Origin: Methylophaga sp.
GTDB taxonomy: Bacteria > Pseudomonadota > Gammaproteobacteria > Nitrosococcales > Methylophagaceae
Direction: 5' to 3'
NCBI GenBank assembly: GCA_024636315.1
Contig: JAGXHJ010000056.1
Location: forward strand, 1 to 41,657
DNA: 41,657 nt
Positions 8,247 to 17,228 of this stretch are shown one piece after another. Both the position numbers and the translations under genes were made by a program. Positions within the stretch are counted from its first letter, which is position 1; each line of letters opens with the position of its first letter. The notes beneath the pieces were generated by a model. It saw nothing but the letters and a program-made list of their open reading frames with translations, was not told where the DNA came from and did no database searches.

Positions 8247-10751
8247 ATGAGCCCACGTTACAGTCGTGTAGTAAGCCCAAACCCAGATTTATTCGATCTG
8301 CCGCCATTAGGCATGGATAAAAAATCCATTATTTATGATTTCAAAAACTATTACGGTAATCATCTTGCCCAAGATAAAGGCAGTGCATCAGGCCATTATT
8401 TATATTCATCTTTAGCAATCACCCTACGTGACCGCTTGTTTGAACGGATGAAACACACCAAACACACTTACGCAGAAAGCAAGTGTAAGCAAGCCTATTA
8501 TCTATCCATGGAATTCCTAATGGGTCGCGCAATGGGTAATGCCGCACTGAATTTGGGCCTAGATGACGTTTCTACTAAGGCAATGCACGATCTTGGCTTA
8601 AACTTTGAAGAATTGACGGAACTAGAGCACGATGCTGGCTTAGGTAATGGTGGCTTAGGGCGCCTTGCCGCATGTTTTATCGATAGCTGCGCAACCCTAC
8701 AGTTACCGGTTACCGGTTATGGTATTCGTTATGAATACGGTATGTTTCAACAACGTATCGAAGATGGTAACCAAATTGAAATGCCCGATCATTGGTTACG
8801 AGATGGTAATCCATGGGAACTAGAGCGTCCTGAATTCACCCAACGCGTTAAGTTCGGTGGTCACACTGAATTCCGTAAAAATAGCCATGGTAAAATGCAA
8901 GTTTACTGGGTTGAATCTAATGATGTGTTAGCCGTGCCTTATGATTTACCTGTACCAGGTTACCAAAATGGTACGGTCAATAAATTACGCTTGTGGAAAT
9001 CGGCGGCTACCGATGAATTTAACTTAGAAGACTTTAACTCTGGCTCTTATACTGAAGCAGTTGCGTCTAAAAATGCGGCTGAAAATATCAGTATGGTGCT
9101 TTACCCAAATGACTCGAGTGAAAATGGTAAAGAATTACGCCTACGTCAGCAGTATTTCCTTGCTTCAGCTAGCTTGCAGGATATTCTTGATGATTGGGTC
9201 ACCACCCATAGTGAAAAGTTTGATGATTTTGCTGAAAAAAACTGCTTCCAACTGAATGATACTCATCCAACTGTCGCTGTCGCCGAATTAATGCGTCTAT
9301 TAATGGATGAGCATGGTTTAAGTTGGGATAAGGCATGGAAAATCACCACTAAAACTATGGCTTACACTAACCATACTTTATTGCCAGAGGCGCTAGAACG
9401 TTGGTCAGTCAACATGTTTAGTCATTTACTTCCTCGCGTACTAGAAATCATTTATGAAATTAATGCACGTTTTTTAAGTGAAGTGGCCAACCACTGGCCT
9501 GGCGATAAAGCACGCCTTGCTCGCATGTCAATCATCGAAGAAGGCCATCAACAAAGTGTGCGCATGGCACATTTAGCTATTGTCGGTAGTTACTCGGTCA
9601 ATGGTGTTGCGGCACTACATTCAGAATTATTACAAAAAGGTTTATTTAACGACTTTTACCAGCTATGGCCGGAAAAATTCAACAATAAAACTAATGGTGT
9701 TACTCAGCGTCGCTGGATGGCCTGGTGTAATCCACAATTACGTCAACTACTTAATGACACCATCGGTGATAAATGGATTACTCAATTGAGTGAACTAGAA
9801 AATTTAACGCCGTATGCCACTAAACCGAAGTTCCAAGAACAATGGCGGCAAGCAAAACTAGACAATAAAAAACGCCTAGCTGATTTAGTGCAAGAAAGCT
9901 GTGGCGTAACGTTTAATACCGATGCAATGTTTGATATTCAAGTAAAACGTATTCATGAATACAAACGCCAACTATTAAATGTATTACACGTTATTCACCT
10001 TTATGATCGAATTAAACGTGGTGATACTTTAGGTATGACTAAACGGTGCGTGTTATTTGGTGGTAAAGCGGCTCCAGGCTACGCCATGGCGAAAGATATC
10101 ATCAAACTGATCAACAATGTGGCTCAAGTTATCAATAATGATTCGGACATTGGTGATTGGCTAAAAGTTGTATTTTTACCAAACTACCAAGTTTCAGCAA
10201 TGGAAATTATCTGTCCAGCCGCCGATCTATCAGAACAAGTTTCAACTGCAGGTAAGGAAGCATCTGGCACCGGTAACATGAAATTTATGATGAATGGTGC
10301 CATCACTATCGGAACGCTCGATGGTGCTAACATCGAAATTCGTGAAGAAGTCGGTGATGAAAACTTCTTCCTGTTCGGCTTAACGGAAGAGGAAGTTGTG
10401 ACAGCGCGTGTAGGCTACAACCCACGCGCTATCATCGCTCAGGATCCAGATCTTAAACGCGTTGTCGATTTATTAGAGGGTGGTCATTTTAATCAGTGTG
10501 AACCAAATCGTTTTGGCAATATTATTAATGCCTTTACTGACCACAATGATCCATGGATGACTATTGCAGATTTCCGTAGTTATGTTGATGCACAACATAA
10601 AGCAAGTCTGGCATATCAAGATATTCCACGCTGGACAGAAATGGCTATTCTCAATTGCGCGCACAGTGGTAAATTCTCTACTGATCGAACAATGGAAGAA
10701 TACAATAATGAAATTTGGAAATTAACAAAAGTCGCACCAAAACATAAATAA
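8247..10751 (+). CDS. glgP: Glycogen phosphorylase
   Basis: PLP-dependent enzyme that releases glucose-1-phosphate from glycogen. The 834-residue length is typical. The pyridoxal phosphate lysine is K679 in EASGTGNMKFMMNGA. GHDAGLGNGGLGRLAACF-like sequence near residue 130 is a conserved N-terminal signature, here preceded by ELE. The start at 8247 has AAGGA upstream. It is probably transcribed alone, or as the tail of engB-soxCD, and ends at a hairpin. Confidence 0.96.
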   Translation: MSPRYSRVVSPNPDLFDLPPLGMDKKSIIYDFKNYYGNHLAQDKGSASGHYLYSSLAITLRDRLFERMKHTKHTYAESKCKQAYYLSMEFLMGRAMGNAALNLGLDDVSTKAMHDLGLNFEELTELEHDAGLGNGGLGRLAACFIDSCATLQLPVTGYGIRYEYGMFQQRIEDGNQIEMPDHWLRDGNPWELERPEFTQRVKFGGHTEFRKNSHGKMQVYWVESNDVLAVPYDLPVPGYQNGTVNKLRLWKSAATDEFNLEDFNSGSYTEAVASKNAAENISMVLYPNDSSENGKELRLRQQYFLASASLQDILDDWVTTHSEKFDDFAEKNCFQLNDTHPTVAVAELMRLLMDEHGLSWDKAWKITTKTMAYTNHTLLPEALERWSVNMFSHLLPRVLEIIYEINARFLSEVANHWPGDKARLARMSIIEEGHQQSVRMAHLAIVGSYSVNGVAALHSELLQKGLFNDFYQLWPEKFNNKTNGVTQRRWMAWCNPQLRQLLNDTIGDKWITQLSELENLTPYATKPKFQEQWRQAKLDNKKRLADLVQESCGVTFNTDAMFDIQVKRIHEYKRQLLNVLHVIHLYDRIKRGDTLGMTKRCVLFGGKAAPGYAMAKDIIKLINNVAQVINNDSDIGDWLKVVFLPNYQVSAMEIICPAADLSEQVSTAGKEASGTGNMKFMMNGAITIGTLDGANIEIREEVGDENFFLFGLTEEEVVTARVGYNPRAIIAQDPDLKRVVDLLEGGHFNQCEPNRFGNIINAFTDHNDPWMTIADFRSYVDAQHKASLAYQDIPRWTEMAILNCAHSGKFSTDRTMEEYNNEIWKLTKVAPKHK

Positions 10752-10763
10752 ATCAAAAACAGG

Positions 10764-10794
10764 GCTACGATGGTTATAAGTAAACCATCGTAGC
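10764..10794 (+). terminator. Terminator after glgP
   Basis: GCTACGATGGTT and AACCATCGTAGC form a perfect 12-bp stem with a 7-base loop, 12 bp after the glgP stop. The downstream T content is modest. Confidence 0.75.
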
Positions 10795-10908
10795 TCCATT
10801 TGTTATGCTTTCCTCACCTGTAAAAACTTATCTCCTAGCAGTCACAAATTAAAGTCAGTATAATTGCAGATTGGTCTAAAACTCATTCTGCACCAAAAGA
10901 TTCAAAAT

Positions 10909-10947
10909 GCGCCTGTAGCTCAGTTGGATAGAGTACCAGTTTCCGAA
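10909..10947 (+). pseudogene. Truncated 5' half of a tRNA-Arg gene
   Basis: The sequence matches the first 38 or so positions of the complete tRNA-Arg(CCG) 67 bp downstream, including acceptor strand GCGCCTG, the D-arm and anticodon loop TTCCGAA. It differs at a few bases in the D-loop and anticodon stem. It then breaks off, and the following bases do not complete the anticodon stem. A break at the anticodon loop is a usual crossover point of tRNA-targeting integrases. Confidence 0.7.
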
Positions 10948-11013
10948 GCTTGCACTCATGAGTAATATAGGCACAACAACTAACACTCAATTCGGGTAAA
11001 ATAGAAAGTCATC

Positions 11014-11090
11014 GCGCCTGTAGCTCAGCTGGATAGAGTACTGGTTTCCGAAACCAGCGGTCACAGGTTCAAGTCCTGTCAGGCGCACCA
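11014..11090 (+). tRNA. tRNA-Arg (anticodon CCG)
   Basis: A full cloverleaf can be folded: acceptor GCGCCTG/CAGGCGC, D-stem GCTC/GAGT, anticodon stem CTGGT/ACCAG with loop TTCCGAA, T-arm ACAGG/CCTGT with loop TTCAAGT, discriminator A and encoded CCA. Anticodon CCG reads CGG (arginine). A TAAAAT -10-like box lies about 20 bp upstream. Confidence 0.95.
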
Positions 11091-11237
11091 CTTCCCTAAA
11101 AAACGACCCTCAGTCTAAGTGGTCACAAACTCCTAAAATTCAGTCTGTGCCCAAATCGTGCCAATTCTGTGCCACCCGATTTTGAACATTTTGAAATCAC
11201 ATCACTTTTGATTGTTAGTCTAAAAGTCCATTTCGGG

Positions 11238-11309
11238 TTTCTAAGCTGCCTGTTCGGCAGTGAACACAGCTAATGAGGCTAGGGCGTTACATTTACATTT
11301 CTAAGCTGC
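11238..11309 (-). CRISPR. Remnant of a type I-F CRISPR array (one full repeat, one spacer, one cut repeat)
   Basis: On the minus strand, 11265-11238 is a 28-base sequence starting GTTCACTGCC and ending GGCAGCTTAGAAA. This is the type I-F repeat architecture, with inverted repeat CTGCC/GGCAG, as in Yersinia, E. coli and Pseudomonas arrays. Exactly 32 bases away (11266-11297, the usual I-F spacer length), the last 12 bases of a second repeat appear (11309-11298) before the sequence passes into an IS21 transposase fragment. No repeat is found 60 bp to the left, so 11238 is the trailer end. The leader side and any cas genes are missing from the window. Identification of the repeat is from memory of I-F consensus sequences. 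Confidence 0.78.
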
Positions 11310-11713
11310 TGTTTACCTTTACGAATAGTGGTGAAATCCACCTGCATTTGTTCGCCTGGCTCTGTTTCAAACCGCACGATAGGTTCTACCATCACCTGCT
11401 TGTACGGAAATACAAAGTTACGCAAGATAGTGATCCCACCTTGGTAGCCTTGCTCGCGTATTTCACGCAGCAATACCACAGCAGGGATCCATTTAGGCTT
11501 GGCGGCTTCAATCCGAACGAGAATATAGGGTTTAAATGATTCCAATTTAGTCGATCGTGCTGGACTCGACGTGTAAGCCGGAAGTTCAATGGGCTGTTTT
11601 AAATATTTACACACAGTATTTTTTGAAATACCGAGCTGTCTGGCAATGGCTTTAATGCCATGCCCTTGTCGATGTAATACGTGGATCTCCACAAATATCT
11701 CCTTGGTCAACAT
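11279..11713 (-). pseudogene. IS21-family transposase IstA, N-terminal fragment
   Basis: The first 137 or so residues look like IstA. There is an N-terminal HTH (GHGIKAIARQLGISKNTVCKYL, residues about 18-39), and the start of the DDE catalytic domain at GEQMQVDFTTIRKGK with the first catalytic Asp. The reading frame then leaves IS21 sequence at KQQL and runs out through a cut CRISPR repeat. The protein is 144 residues against roughly 400-500 for full IstA, and istB is absent, so the element cannot move on its own. Confidence 0.8.
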
Positions 11714-11806
11714 AGTAATACGACCTTAATGGTAAAAGGTCATCATAATTGCCCAAGGGGGTCAATTTTACTACGGTGCTAAGGAGTCAGTTTTGCAGCT
11801 GTTGCA
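11310..11806 (-). mobile_element. IS21-family element remnant
   Basis: Contains the istA fragment and the non-coding terminal region upstream of it. The terminal region includes the stretch around 11756-11806 (GTCAATTTTACTACGGTGCT and AGTCAGTTTTGCAGCTG), which resembles the repeated end sequences of this family. The left break is at the CRISPR repeat. The right edge is approximate because I cannot see a clear target duplication. Confidence 0.6.
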
Positions 11807-12027
11807 AAAGAACTTGATAATGCTGGGTCAACCACACTAGGTACAAGGAACGTCAGACCTATGTGACGAATAGCATGTGGCGCTATAAGTATCATTAATG
11901 CTATTTTAAAGACTTTGTAGATAGCCAAGGCCCAACACTCCATCTTGCCAACATAGAAAAAACGATCAAACTCAACACTAGCTGAGCCCCAAAAACTTCT
12001 AAAGTATTCTTGATTTATCTCCAACAA
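11779..12027 (-). CDS. Hypothetical protein, probably 3'-truncated by IS21 sequence
   Basis: An 82-residue open frame with one hydrophobic stretch (ALAIYKVFKIALMILIAPHA). It is not a family I recognise. Its last 15 or so codons run into the terminal sequence of the IS21 remnant, so the natural C-terminus is probably lost. It has no clear ribosome binding site. It could be the surviving N-terminus of a membrane protein or a chance frame. Confidence 0.3.
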   Translation of the reverse strand: MLEINQEYFRSFWGSASVEFDRFFYVGKMECWALAIYKVFKIALMILIAPHAIRHIGLTFLVPSVVDPALSSSFATAAKLTP

Positions 12028-12124
12028 CTGTACATTTAATAAAATTCACCTTGCTTCCATAGCATTGCTACTATGATGAGTGTCAAGGGTTTCCGCTCTT
12101 CCCTTGACACACTTCAAGTTCATA

Positions 12125-12481
12125 TTATTTTTTATGAGGCAGCTTATTACTTTTTAGATCAGGGTGAAACCAACTACTTTTGCCGTCAAAAGCTGAATTT
12201 TCAGCAATATGACCCGTAGGTAGTGGACGCTGCATTGAGTCGTGAATAGCTTGTAACTCCGATGTACTTCTGACTAGTCCATCAAAAGCTGCTAAGTGTC
12301 CCGGTGTTATAGGTCGTAACTGTGAGTCGTGTATTGCCTGTAATTCTGGAGTATTCTGAATTCGTTCTCGTCCACTGTCATTATGTCCATGAAAAGGAAA
12401 TGAGTCTGCTAAGCCCTGTCCACTTATAAGTAAAAAACCTAAGCTCGAAAGTATTAATTTAGTTTTAGTTGAATTTTTCAT
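12125..12481 (-). CDS. Small secreted protein with HDS/QRPL tandem repeats
   Basis: A 118-residue protein with a clean signal peptide (residues 1-25, SSLGFLLISGQGLADS). The mature part contains at least two copies of a 30 or so residue unit: TPELQAIHDSQLRPITPGHL..AFDG and TSELQAIHDSMQRPLPTGHI..SAFDGKSSW. Conserved positions are EL, IHDS, RP, GH and AFDG. Each unit carries two histidines. I do not know the family and assign no function. An AGGT ribosome site precedes the ATG at 12481. A third, better conserved unit lies in the fragment just upstream on the same strand. Confidence 0.7.
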   Translation of the reverse strand: MKNSTKTKLILSSLGFLLISGQGLADSFPFHGHNDSGRERIQNTPELQAIHDSQLRPITPGHLAAFDGLVRSTSELQAIHDSMQRPLPTGHIAENSAFDGKSSWFHPDLKSNKLPHKK

Positions 12482-12484
12482 GTG

Positions 12485-12793
12485 TTACCTCTTTAAATTT
12501 ATTTGTTTTACATTCATATAGATGTAGATACACCTTTTTCTTGAAATTATTTTATTTCGGTTTATCTGATCCTTCGTCACTCGATAGTGATGAAGGATCA
12601 GATAAACCCGTATTAGCAGCAAGGTATCCAGGGTGAATACCTTGCATTTTTTAGCTAGTTGATCATCATGCATCGGCGCAACCCAGGTACTCTTGCCATC
12701 AAAAGCTGAATTTGAACCAATATGCCCAGGATGAAGTGGACGCTGCATTGAATTATGGATCTCTTGAAGTTCAGGCGTATTTTTTGTAATCAA
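12485..12793 (-). pseudogene. Partial copy of the tandem-repeat protein gene
   Basis: The first 49 or so residues carry one repeat unit (NTPELQEIHNSMQRPLHPGH..SAFDGKSTW) very like that of the neighbouring secreted protein, also at DNA level. There is no signal peptide, and the frame begins only at a TTG at 12793. The remaining residues are low-complexity and pass through a long palindrome. I read it as a 5'-truncated duplicate sitting just past the groEL terminator. It could still be read as the C-terminal part of a damaged larger gene. Confidence 0.5.
12559..12608. repeat. Near-perfect 23-bp-arm palindrome
   Basis: Arms 12559-12581 and 12586-12608 pair at 22 of 23 positions (the odd pair is G:U in one RNA strand) around a CGAT loop. 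No T-run follows on either strand, so it is not a standard terminator. It lies inside the repeat-protein gene fragment. Confidence 0.8.
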
Positions 12794-12820
12794 GACATTT
12801 AATATTGTAAATCTTCGCTA

Positions 12821-12850
12821 TTGCATCAACCTGTCGAGAGGTTGATGCAA
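12821..12850 (-). terminator. Terminator of groESL
   Basis: TTGCATCAACCT and its exact complement form a 12-bp stem with a 6-base loop, 24 bp after the groEL stop. The downstream U-tract is poor. Confidence 0.6.
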
Positions 12851-12874
12851 GCTAGAGTCTTTAAATTAACAGCC

Positions 12875-14533
<1,659 letters not shown>

Positions 14534-14600
14534 TTAGATTGAATCAATCACATTGGGCTGATATTCGTTGAAATTATTCAACGTACCTATTTAGTTGAAA

Positions 14601-14888
14601 TTATTCAACAATCGCCATGATGTCTTCTTCACGCATCACTAATAACTCTTCGCCAACGACTTTTACTGTTTGGCTGGCGTATTTACCGAACAAGACTGTA
14701 TCGCCAACTTTAACGTCTAAAGCAATCAGTTTGCCGCTGTCATCTCTTTTGCCAGCACCAATCGCTTGAACTACACCTTGGTCAGGTTTTTCTGTTGCAC
14801 TATCAGGAATCACAATGCCTGAATCAGTAGTACGCTCTTCTTCAGAACGCTTAACAATAACGCGGTCGTGTAACGGACGAATTTTCAT
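14601..14888 (-). CDS. groES: Co-chaperonin GroES
   Basis: 10-kDa lid of the GroEL chamber. The full 95-residue protein begins [14 protein letters not shown] and contains the mobile loop [23 protein letters not shown] ribosome site lies 7 bp before the ATG. It is the first gene of groES-groEL, with a 5' leader of about 90 nt from the predicted sigma-54 start. Confidence 0.97.
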   Translation of the reverse strand: MKIRPLHDRVIVKRSEEERTTDSGIVIPDSATEKPDQGVVQAIGAGKRDDSGKLIALDVKVGDTVLFGKYASQTVKVVGEELLVMREEDIMAIVE

Positions 14889-14990
14889 ACGGTATCTCCA
14901 AAAATTAAATAGTCAACACTCTCAGCAATCGCTTACGTATAAATTCTGAAAGTAAGCCTCTTTTGCTCTAAGTCATACGAGGGACATTAT

Positions 14991-15005
14991 GCATAGCCCG
15001 TGCCA
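14991..15005 (-). promoter_or_regulatory. Sigma-54 (-24/-12) promoter for groESL
   Basis: On the minus strand the sequence TTGGCACGGGCTATGCA fits the consensus YTGGCACGRNNNTTGCW with one mismatch. GG (15004-15003) and GC (14992-14991) have exactly the required spacing. The start would fall near 14979, about 90 nt before groES. This match is closer to consensus than the mmoX promoter on the other strand. Confidence 0.7.
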
Positions 15006-15269
15006 ACCTCGTAAGTAATCATTTGGCAAGGTTGAAGTTGTTAATAATAAATAATCATAAAACAGAGGAAAATGGCGTCACATTATCAATTTAACGACTT
15101 GATTATATTATAGATAATAAATTTTAAGCATGTAGATGTTGACTGTTTTTCGGGAGTTAATAGGTAACTTGCTATACGAATTTTTCATATATGTAGGTAG
15201 TTAATACATGATCAAAAAACCGTATTACTTAAAACCTTAGAGATACATTTTTATGCATTAAATTAATAC

Positions 15270-15290
15270 AGTGTAGTTAATTAATACACT
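15270..15290. promoter_or_regulatory. Candidate upstream activator site in the groESL-mmoX interval
   Basis: AGTGTA and TACACT form an exact 6-bp inverted repeat around an AT-rich 9-base centre (GTTAATTAA). It lies about 170-190 bp upstream of the predicted mmoX start, a usual distance for enhancer-binding-protein sites, and could also serve groESL. The rest of 14889-15570 is AT-rich with no gene that I can support. That MmoR binds here is inference only. Confidence 0.35.
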
Positions 15291-15435
15291 AACTGCACAA
15301 AAAACATACACTTAATTTGTAGCCTTAAAAAAGCGGTGTGAAGTGAGTGGCTTTGTCATATTTCTGTAATAATCATCTGATTTATATAATAATTTTCACC
15401 CCACCCCTCATTGAAAAACAGCTGTTAGTCAATGT

Positions 15436-15450
15436 TGGCATGGTGCGTGC
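15436..15450 (+). promoter_or_regulatory. Sigma-54 (-24/-12) promoter for the sMMO operon
   Basis: TTGGCATGGTGCGTGCA has GG and GC elements at the exact -24/-12 spacing, with two departures from consensus. Transcription would begin near 15462, giving a 110-nt leader to mmoX. sMMO operons of other methanotrophs are known to use sigma-54 and the activator MmoR, whose gene is present downstream. Confidence 0.8.
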
Positions 15451-15570
15451 AATTGTCTTCTACATTACTTTCATTAAGTAATTGTGGGATAACGTCAGTC
15501 GTCAATGAAAGTCATTATAAAAAACTTTTCGACTGGTAATTATAATTTTAGTTTGAGGAGAGATAACACA

Positions 15571-17148
15571 ATGGCAATTAGCTTAGCTACACAGGCGGCA
15601 ACAGATGCTCTGGCACTCAATAGAGCACCAACTAGCGTTGGCGCACAGGAAGTCCATAAATGGATGCAAGATTTCAACTGGGACTTTAAAAATAATCGCA
15701 CTAAGTACCCAACCAAGTACACAATGGCAAATGATACAAAAGAGCAATTCAAACTGATCGCTAAAGAATATGCACGTATGGAATCAGTAAAAGATGAGCG
15801 TCAGTTTGGTAGCCTGCAAGATGCGTTAACACGAATGAATGCGGGTAACCGAGTAGCGCCTAAGTGGGGTGAGACCATGAAAGTGGTATCAAACTTCTTG
15901 GAAGTGGGCGAATACAACGCAATTGCTGCTTCAGCAATGTTGTGGGACAGTGCCTCTTCACCAGAGCAAAAAAATGGCTATTTAGGCCAGGTGATGGATG
16001 AAATTCGCCATACACATCAAACGGGTTATGTAAATTACTACTTCTCTAAATACTTCCACGATCCAGCAGGTCACACTGATGCACGTCGCGTACGTACATT
16101 AGGTCCACTATGGAAAGGCATGAAACGGGTATTTGCGGATGGTTTTATCTCTGGTGATGCGGTGGAATGTTCTATCAACTTACAGTTGGTTGGTGAGGCT
16201 TGTTTCACCAACCCACTAATCGTTGCAGTGACAGAGTGGGCTTCAGCCAACGGCGATGAAATTACGCCAACTGTTTTCCTTTCAATTGAAACAGATGAGT
16301 TGCGTCACATGGCAAACGGCTACCAAACAGTCGTATCCATTGCCAATGATCCCGCAGCCGCTAAATATCTAAATACCGATCTAAATAATGCCTTCTGGAC
16401 ACAGCAAAAGTATTTCACGCCAGTGCTAGGTATGTTGTTTGAATACGGTAGTAAATACAAAGTTGAACCATGGGTTAAAACATGGAATCGCTGGGTTTAC
16501 GAAGATTGGGGCGGTATCTGGATTGGTCGTTTAGGTAAATACGGTGTGCAATCTCCAGCAAGTTTGAAAGATGCTAAAAAAGATGCATATTGGGCTCACC
16601 ATGACTTGTTCTTACTAGCTTACGCAGTATGGCCAACAGGTTTCTTCCGTTTAGCACTTCCTTCTAAAGAAGATGCTGATTGGTTTGAAGCGAACTACCC
16701 AGGTTGGTATGACCATTACGGCAAAATCTATGAAGAATGGCGCGCTCGCGGTTGCGAAGATCCATCAAGCGGATTTATACCATTACAGTGGTTTGTTGAA
16801 AACAACCACGAAATCTATATCGATCGCGTATCACAAGTGCCTTTCTGCCCATCATTAACTAAGGGTGCAAGTTCATTGCGGATCCATGAGTACAACGGTA
16901 AAAAACATGCATTTAGTGATGAGTGGGGCGAACGTATGTGGCTAAGTGAGCCAGAGCGTTATGAGTGTCAAAACGTATTTGAACAATACGCAGGACGCGA
17001 GCTTTCAGAAGTGGTTGAAGAGCTTTGGGGTGTTCGTAGTGATGGCGTTACATTAATTGGCCAACCACATGTTACTAAAGATGGAAAATTGTGGACCTTA
17101 GATGATATTAAACGCATTAATTGTGTTTTTAAAGATCCATTAGCTTAA
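15571..17148 (+). CDS. mmoX: Soluble methane monooxygenase hydroxylase alpha subunit MmoX
   Basis: Catalytic subunit that oxidises methane to methanol at a carboxylate-bridged di-iron centre. From the ATG at 15571 (GAGGAG nine bases upstream) numbering aligns directly with Methylococcus MmoX. The ligands E114, E144, H147, E209, E243 and H246 are all present, as are the gate and active-site residues around T213. The length is 525 residues. An in-frame ATG at 15505 adds 22 residues unlike the family and is rejected. The odd point is position 151: characterised sMMO has Cys (HTHQC), here it is Thr (codon ACG), followed by Gly152. First gene of mmoXYBZDC, under a -24/-12 promoter. Close resemblance along the whole length favours true sMMO over butane or propane monooxygenases. 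Confidence 0.97.
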   Translation: MAISLATQAATDALALNRAPTSVGAQEVHKWMQDFNWDFKNNRTKYPTKYTMANDTKEQFKLIAKEYARMESVKDERQFGSLQDALTRMNAGNRVAPKWGETMKVVSNFLEVGEYNAIAASAMLWDSASSPEQKNGYLGQVMDEIRHTHQTGYVNYYFSKYFHDPAGHTDARRVRTLGPLWKGMKRVFADGFISGDAVECSINLQLVGEACFTNPLIVAVTEWASANGDEITPTVFLSIETDELRHMANGYQTVVSIANDPAAAKYLNTDLNNAFWTQQKYFTPVLGMLFEYGSKYKVEPWVKTWNRWVYEDWGGIWIGRLGKYGVQSPASLKDAKKDAYWAHHDLFLLAYAVWPTGFFRLALPSKEDADWFEANYPGWYDHYGKIYEEWRARGCEDPSSGFIPLQWFVENNHEIYIDRVSQVPFCPSLTKGASSLRIHEYNGKKHAFSDEWGERMWLSEPERYECQNVFEQYAGRELSEVVEELWGVRSDGVTLIGQPHVTKDGKLWTLDDIKRINCVFKDPLA

Positions 17149-17155
17149 TTTTAAC

Positions 17156-17174
17156 GGGGGGAGTAACTCCCCCC
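17156..17174 (+). terminator. GC-rich stem-loop between mmoX and mmoY
   Basis: GGGGGGAG and CTCCCCCC form an 8-bp all-G/C stem with a TAA loop, 7 bp after the mmoX stop. No T-run follows, so it may be a 3' stabiliser or partial attenuator that makes mmoX RNA more abundant than the rest of the operon. Confidence 0.55.
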
Positions 17175-17228
17175 CCGCTTAATTAACCTGTATCACAATA
17201 CATAAATCAAAAAAGTGAAGGATAAAAT

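Noticed and set aside
15505-15570. Earlier in-frame ATG extending MmoX by 22 residues
   Set aside because: The extra residues have no counterpart in the family, and GAGGAG sits correctly before the ATG at 15571, where the protein matches known MmoX starts.
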